From NCBI GenBank assembly GCA_958299035.1, contig CATQJL010000112.1:45528941-45592940 (forward strand): a stretch of DNA of 64,000 nt, in the 5' to 3' direction. A program made the position numbers and the translations under genes. Positions within the stretch are counted from its first letter, which is position 1, and each line of letters begins with the position of its first letter. The notes under the pieces were generated by a model, which was not told the origin of the DNA, did not search any database, and worked only from the letters and a program-made list of their open reading frames with translations. Origin of the DNA: Cylicocyclus nassatus. Its lineage: Eukaryota; Nematoda; Chromadorea; Rhabditida; Strongylidae. Of this stretch, positions 58,576 to 64,000 are shown piece after piece.

Positions 58576-59263
58576 TCATGATTCACTCGTTTGTTCAGTC
58601 GCCTTTTGCTTGTTAACTTGAAGGTTGTCATTTGAACAGCTTTTGGGCACTGTCTGCAATTTTGGCGAGTGTATGCAGAATTAGAGGGCTAGACGATTGG
58701 GATATCGCACAGGCCCGGCACGAGGGTGGCGAATTTTAAGCTGGATATTTAAGGTAGTAAAAGCAAAGAGGTCGTCTCAAATGCATGTTTACGGTTGCTG
58801 GATTGTCATGGGCTCCCGTCAGCGATTTTGCAAAAAAGATTTTTTTGAAATGCACTGACATTTCGTAATAAAGGAATAACAGGTGTCTGCGCTTGGATTT
58901 CTAAACTTTCTACCTTTGCGAACGCAATCAGTGGTATCTAACTTTGCGGTATCTCAAGCTTTATTGGCTTTCAAAATGTGGTTTTTAGGCATCGAACTAA
59001 CTATGGGCTGACTTGCTGCACCAAGCTTTTTAAAAGAAAAGACATGTAAATTCAAAAATGAATAGCTAAAAGCTATGAAAAGCCAGCTTTGCTGCTAGAC
59101 TTACTCTATCTGCACGGAGCAAAAGTGTTTTGAATTGACCCAACTCCAGAACTGAGTATTCAGCCCTTTTAGGCGGATGTTTTGGCCTGGATAACCTAAA
59201 TGCTTATTTCTGGCAAACAACAGAGTCATATAGAATAAAGGAGTGCTTACATGCAAGTATATT
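58576..59263. other. no supported gene
   Basis: A short plus-strand frame at about 58650-58738 (GLDDWDIAQARHEGGEF before TAA) might be an alternative terminal exon but has no matching partner. Otherwise nothing is recognised. Confidence 0.35.
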
Positions 59264-59493
59264 TTAGAAATCGTGAGATGGCGCGACTGTGGGCGACACG
59301 CACGCCACTCCCGAAAATCGCATTTTTTGGTTTTCATCTCTAGTCGAAAGGTTTTTTTTCGCTTACGTGTGATAATATTCAGACATTGGAAGTAACTGAG
59401 CTGAATGTTGATGCAATGCCTTCATGTATGAGCGTTTTATGCTCATGTGGGTGCAAATTCTGCAGTGAAGTCCGTCGTCACGATTTGATAAAT
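59264..59493. repeat. ATCGTGA...TCACGAT element, copy 1
   Basis: It starts near ATCGTGAGATGGCG and ends CGTCGTCACGATT, and contains gacacgcacgccac and ttggaagtaactgag. Copies 2 (reverse, 61352-61552) and 3 (61622-61850) share the same order. The apparent coding stretch LEVTELNV is conserved because the element is repeated, not because it is a gene exon. Confidence 0.55.
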
Positions 59494-59625
59494 GAACTAT
59501 AGACACGGCCAAGTAGTCTATCCAGCACAGTGAAGGGGTGACCTCCCTGCTTAAATGTTCAGTGAACAGTAGCGTTTGTCGACGGTGCAGCAGAATTGTG
59601 AAGAACAAAGTACAAATTATAGGTT

Positions 59626-60328
59626 ACCAGTGCGTCACCTCTGCTTCGCAGAGGCTCGCACTGGCTCGACTATCTAGGCCCTACTCATTCTCGCATAATG
59701 ATGGCATTGGAACTCACCGAGCAATGCCGACTATCACGAACAAAATGTAAACAATTACTCATTTCGAAAGCTTTTTTATGTGAAATCGGTGATTTTGTGT
59801 AGATGAGACTTTTTGCAGGAGAACAAACGCAAATTTCTAAAGGTTTTTGACTTCCATGGTCTTGACAGTTGCAGTAAGAATAGCAGTCACCATGAGCTAC
59901 ATCTTTGTGCAAAAATCTTGTCAAATGGTCTGGTAAAACCTTGGCAAATTGACCATTTACGCAACCAATACTTTCTGGCGCCGTCTTTTTAAAGTAATGG
60001 ACTTTTGAGAACTTTTTTGGGTCTAAGTTCATGATTTGCACTTTTACTTGGCATAAACATCCACTACTTTGCAAAAAGTGGAATTACGGACCCAAATATG
60101 CGGCCCAAATGCAAAGTGGATCCGTTTGGCGCGCAGTTTCCGAGGGATCCACTCAACGAAGCTGCTCGTGCTTTTGCGTGTTGGACTTTCATGCGGGTAG
60201 CATGCGCTGTGCAAAATTTGAGCCCAGGAGGTAGGCTGGAACATGCTGTACGAATTTCGTAACAGACACACTCACAGACACACACACACACAAAGTCACG
60301 TAAACATCCTTAGCCCGTTATAATAAGT
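59626..60328 (-). mobile_element. dispersed hairpin-ended repeat, copy C
   Basis: This is the reverse-oriented, uninterrupted copy: the hairpin CCAGTGCGTCACCTCTGCTT...GCAGAGGCTCGCACTGG lies at the left, and (CA)n with tagcccgttataataag at the right. It has the best-preserved end hairpin and shows the uninterrupted site used by the 2.0-kb hAT-type element in copy A. Confidence 0.65.
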
Positions 60329-61351
60329 AATGATAGGTCTGTAAACATGATTTCTCTGACTGTGGAAATGATTCAAAACTATGAACTCTCTGGTTTATAG
60401 TTATTCCAAACCAGAAAATGGCAACTTCTAAGCATTGTACTGCAAGGTTCGAATCCGTAACAAAGACTTTTTTGGTTACCACTTTTTTAAAGGTGGTTAA
60501 AAGAATTGAAAATCCAGTTCTGATTTGATGCAGTTTATCGTAGGTAATGTGCTTGCATAGATTCCTATAAAGTTGGCACAAAAGTTTTGCAACTAGTTTA
60601 ATAATCTCTTCCTAAATGTGGGCCACTTTTTTTGACACAGCGGATTAGTAGTGAGCGAGAGACTGTTTCAACTAACAATATGCGCAAACTGTTTGATTTT
60701 TCGATGAGAAGGAAGAAATTTGCGCTTATCTCGAAAGTTGGTCAAATTCGAAACTTCACTGGACCAACAACAAAAGCGAAGCCGTTTGCAGCCTGAATCC
60801 AATACATCAAAGCGAACCTGCACAGATTGTTGGTGGTTCATCCAGCTATTGCACAGTTTCGGCTTGATTTGGGCAGCAACATTTCTATCTTCACGCTAAA
60901 ACATCTAAGTTGACCAGCTTTCGGGAAATGCGTAAGATTTCTCCCTTCTACGAAAAATCAAACAATTTGCAAATGTTATAGCTCATTTCCCAATCTACAT
61001 TATGCCAAAAAATGAGCACGCCACATCTAGAAAGGGAAAGTTACGATATCAGTTGTCCACTTAGTATGTACAGGCTTATCAATCGCGGTGTCGGTGCACC
61101 AGCATCTCCACTCTAGCGCGGGACTCTGCACCCCTTCGCGAACATGCTCTCTAATCCTACCTGATCGAGTGAGGCTCTACCTTTCCTTTGCTCGTGGTGA
61201 GAAAATGATTGTTGAGTATGTTCGCGAAAGAGGTGCAGAGTCCAGGCGAAGAGGCCGCGCGGGAGCGGAGCGGAGATGTTGTTCCCGACACTGCAGCTGA
61301 TAAATGCTGTAGGTCCAATGTGGAGATGGAAGACATCCTATAGGTCATTCT
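60329..61351. other. no supported gene; small foldback near 61115-61240
   Basis: An inverted pair CGGGACTCTGCACC.../GGTGCAGAGTCC with TTCGCGAACAT / ATGTTCGCGAA lies at about 61117-61235. A GGTTCGAATCC motif at about 60447 resembles a tRNA B box but has no tRNA around it. No exon is convincing. Confidence 0.4.
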
Positions 61352-61850
61352 TAAAATCGTACGACGGGTTTGACCGCAGTCTTTGCGCACATATGAGCCT
61401 AGAACATCCATAAAAACCTCAACGCTCAGCTCAATCACTTCCAGGGTCAATACTATCACATGCAAGCAAAGAAACTGTTCGAAGTAGAGATGGAAACCGA
61501 GCAAATGCAGTTGCTAGAAGTGCGTGCGTGTGGCGCGCGGTAACGCAATCATTTCAACTTCTTGAATACCCTATACTATCGAATATGAATGGAATCGATA
61601 GCAGAGAAAGCTATAGGGCATTTGAAAAATCGTGACGATACGCGACCGCGCGCGACACGCACGCCACTTCCGAAAATGGCATTTTCTTGGTGTTCGTATC
61701 TCTAATGGTTTTTTGCTTACGTTGATATTATTTAGACCTTGGAAGTGACAGAGCTGAACGTTGAGGTGAAATCTTCCTGTATGAGCCTTTTATGCTCCTG
61801 TGGGCGCAAAGTCCGCTGTAAAATCCGTCGTCACGATTTTATAAATGAAC
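61352..61850. repeat. ATCGTGA element copies 2 (reverse) and 3 (forward), head to head
   Basis: Copy 2 (about 61352-61552, minus) and copy 3 (about 61622-61850, plus) are separated by about 70 bp and form a large inverted repeat. Copy 3 starts ATCGTGACGATACGCG and ends CCGTCGTCACGATTTT. They match in order with 59264-59493. Confidence 0.55.
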
Positions 61851-62036
61851 TATACAATTGATATACGATAAACTATACGATTGCCTAGTTTTTACTATGT
61901 TGTTTCGAGAAATAATTTACATGTTAATTCATTTTTAGTAGTTTAAAATGCACATAGCCTGCAGATTTTGCGTAGCAAAATTCTTGAACAAAATTCTTAC
62001 TACCGTCGAGTGCTCACCTTAATCTTCCGTATTCAG

Positions 62037-62265
62037 GACGCAAACCTCTCCGGCAAAAGGCCTCGCTCCTCAGGATCGTCACACTATCCCAAGTGTAGAA
62101 ACTCGTCGAAGGATTCAAGAACTTAGAAGAAGTCCATCGTTGCCGCCAAGAAGAGACCTTCAGTGGGGACCGCAACGCATAAGGCGGTCGACGATCGTGA
62201 AAACCGCTCTTACCAAGGGTTTCTCAGAATTACGTGCCATGTTCAGGCGCAATACTAACAAATGA
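62037..62265 (+). CDS. terminal exon of an unknown basic protein
   Basis: Acceptor cgtattcag ends at 62036; one base completes a codon, then 75 codons run to TGA 62263-62265. The C-terminus is strongly basic: PSVETRRRIQELRRSPSLPP, then a WGP, then IRRSTIVKTALTKGFSELRA, ending RRNTNK. The Arg/Ser/Pro-rich, low-complexity-free pattern is convincing coding sequence, but no domain is recognised. It requires an upstream exon with two leftover bases, which I did not find; it could be the end of the BTB/BACK-like gene about 8 kb upstream or of another gene. Confidence 0.5.
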
Positions 62266-62269
62266 GTGC

Positions 62270-62275
62270 AATAAA
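62270..62275 (+). terminator. polyadenylation signal AATAAA
   Basis: AATAAA lies 5 nt after the TGA. This would give a very short 3' UTR, possible in nematodes, and supports 62037-62265 as a last exon. Confidence 0.45.
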
Positions 62276-62306
62276 CTTGTTTCCTTACGTCTCTTAAGTT
62301 GTCCTA

Positions 62307-62838
62307 ATTCGTCCAAACTAGCCAGTCAGAGAGCTAAGAAGCTAAAAGCTAAGAAGTTCAAACAAACCACATCTGATTGGTTTTTGTATAGGTTTGGGAA
62401 GTGGATGGGCGGTACGAAATGTGCGATGGATCGCGTTACAAATTTGACGAACCTCCGCTGCATAGGCAATTAAATTATCGCCGGACGGCTCAATTCTTAA
62501 ACGGCGGCTATTTCTGAAAGAGCTTTGTGTTCTACACTCATATAGCACTTTTTCCTACATCATTTCAAATTGCAGCGGTTTTGCCCAAATATGTACCAGT
62601 TTGATTGTTGAACCCTTTTTCACAGCTTTCGCAACCTCCAATTATAGGTCTTGTTTTTAGAAGTAAGAATATTAGTTGCTTTTTTACGGTAATTCGTCCA
62701 AACTAGCCAGTTAGCATAAATCTAAGAGCTAAGAAGTTCAAACAAACTACATCCGATTGGTATTTGTATAGGTTTGGGAAGTGGATGAGCGGTACGAAAT
62801 GTGCGGATCGCGTTACAAATTTGACGAACCTCCGCTTA
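62307..62838. repeat. direct duplication, two copies of about 150 bp
   Basis: Copy 1 is 62307-62462 and copy 2 is 62691-62838. Both run from AATTCGTCCAAACTAGCCAG through AGGTTTGGGAAGTGGATG to TTTGACGAACCTCCGCT, with small deletions in copy 2. The 230 bp between them are single-copy. They lie just downstream of the last exon, so copy 1 may include 3' flanking sequence of that gene. Confidence 0.75.
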
Positions 62839-63720
62839 CGGTAAAGTTATAATGTTAAGTTCCATCAAAGGATTTTATGTCACTAAAAACCGAACTTTGC
62901 GTAGATGGATTGCAAGATCTTCAAACTCGACAAGTAACTCCCAGTGCAGTAACTTCCTTCCTAAATTTGCCTTGGAGAGCTGTCTAATCAAAATTCAATC
63001 ATACCATGGAAATAGCCATAAAAATAATATCTTGCACTGAGATCATACGTCTAACCTCAGCAAAGTTTTTGAGTTATTTAGAAGTCCTGTTTGGATGATG
63101 GTGTCCTTGGCCTTTGTTTTTTGTTCGATTTAAAATCCAAATATAATGTGCTTACTTCTTACTATCCACAATGAGCTCACGTTTTGCTAGAAGATCCATT
63201 AAAAAGTCTAGAATTGACGTGGAGTGTAATTGCAGAACCATTTCTTCTTTTTGCTAATGTCATTGCATAAGAGTGCGAATTTTTGCGGTTTTTAAACTCT
63301 TCTAATTCACCTCACATCATCTATACTTTTTCATGAAGAGCATGAGCACTTTGAGGATTTTTGGACTTACGCTATAATTGAGAGCAGCAAAGGCAAATGA
63401 TCAGCATTTGAGCAAAGTATTTTTTCTGAATACTTGAACTCTCATTAAATCGGCAATTATAGTAAAAAAGCTTCAGGTAAAGTGGTTACGGCTATCTCTC
63501 ATTCAATGGGAGTACGCTTTTCTAAGGGCTGTGTTTGAGCTTAAAGTTTCGCGGTTTTTGCACAAATGAAAAGGTACGGATTAGAATTCTCTTGGAATCC
63601 GCATAAAACACAATATCAGGTTCTTGGAGAATTTACGGATTTTATTTTGCTTTTTATTTTTCTTTCGCTTCCCCACCATAGAAAAAAACCAGTAAAGACA
63701 TCAGAATGACGTAAACAACT
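62839..63720. other. no firmly supported gene
   Basis: A 36-codon ATG frame at 62877-62987 (ELCVDGLQDLQTRQ) and an overlapping 62-codon frame are open, but neither has clear splice sites. The rest is AT-rich without recognised repeats. Confidence 0.35.
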
Positions 63721-63867
63721 AATGTGCAAGTACAAGCAGTAGACCGGTCCGGGCAAAACGTTCCCGAAGGACATGTTTACAACATCGAGGATGTCAAGCG
63801 AATAATTGACTCCCTTTACGTAAACTACTACTTTAAATCTGTTCAAGAAATATGTGCGACAATATGA
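63721..63867 (+). CDS. possible terminal exon near the right edge
   Basis: The frame is open from 63715 to TGA 63865-63867 and contains VYNIEDVKRIIDSLYVNYYF followed by KSVQEICATI. The pattern is amphipathic and looks like genuine protein. The best acceptor would be the AG before 63736-63740, but its pyrimidine tract is poor. The opposite strand is also open over the same interval (63616-63846), so strand is uncertain. No family is recognised. Confidence 0.35.
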   Translation, partial: NVQVQAVDRSGQNVPEGHVYNIEDVKRIIDSLYVNYYFKSVQEICATI

Positions 63868-64000
63868 TAAATGTGAGTTTTTCTTTCAAAAAAGGGTAGT
63901 TTTCCGTTTTCCGGGCCTTTTTTTTAAATGTTCTCAGTAGCTGCTATAGAGTAGAAACATTCTTTTCGTAGATCTCATAGGACTATCTCTCTGCCACGTG

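Noticed and set aside
60440..60460. GGTTCGAATCC, a perfect tRNA B-box match
   Set aside because: No A box at the right distance and no acceptor or anticodon stem can be drawn around it.
59388..61490. Conserved 'exon' reading LEVTELNV in three places
   Set aside because: The similarity extends outside the frame and into inverted ends, so it is a repeated element seen in three copies rather than a gene family.

Overview
The window is eukaryotic nuclear DNA from a draft assembly: there is a 500-base run of N, coding sequence occurs only as short exons with GT..AG introns (some near 48 nt), and transposon-derived repeats dominate. The short introns, TTTTCAG-like acceptors, very short 3' ends and TTTAAAGGCAG-type palindromic elements suggest a nematode, probably clade V (strongylid/hookworm-like). 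That placement is inference; no rRNA, tRNA or marker gene confirms it.

Layout. 0-2 kb: three small inverted-repeat elements. 2.2-3.1 kb, minus strand: the clearest host gene, six exons of a class I-type phosphatidylinositol transfer protein. 3.7-10 kb: TTAA-flanked palindromic elements and two weak single-exon candidates. 10-14.8 kb: no gene seen. 14.8-40.1 kb: a degenerate tandem array of four to five copies of a multi-kilobase unit with no recognisable gene. Its copies carry later insertions: hAT-type elements with 8-bp target duplications, TA-flanked elements, a dispersed hairpin-ended repeat, and a Penelope-like retroelement whose 3' end (RT thumb, GIY-YIG endonuclease, hammerhead-like core) follows the N gap. 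40-45 kb: another hAT-type element and foldbacks.

45-54.5 kb, plus strand: a BTB/BACK-like gene in at least five exons, one intron about 7 kb long and packed with elements. A short minus-strand gene with a GPI-like hydrophobic tail lies inside that intron. 54.5-58.2 kb: three or more elements back to back, including a decayed mariner transposase. 58-64 kb: two plausible terminal exons, a tandem duplication, more copies of repeats seen earlier and a candidate exon near the right edge.

The host genes show no common pathway. What links the window is transposition: most of the DNA between exons can be assigned to families recognisable by terminal inverted repeats and TTAA, TA, TTA or 8-bp target duplications. 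The array supplies 'empty site' paralogues that confirm several insertions. I found no prokaryotic-style system, CRISPR array or operon.
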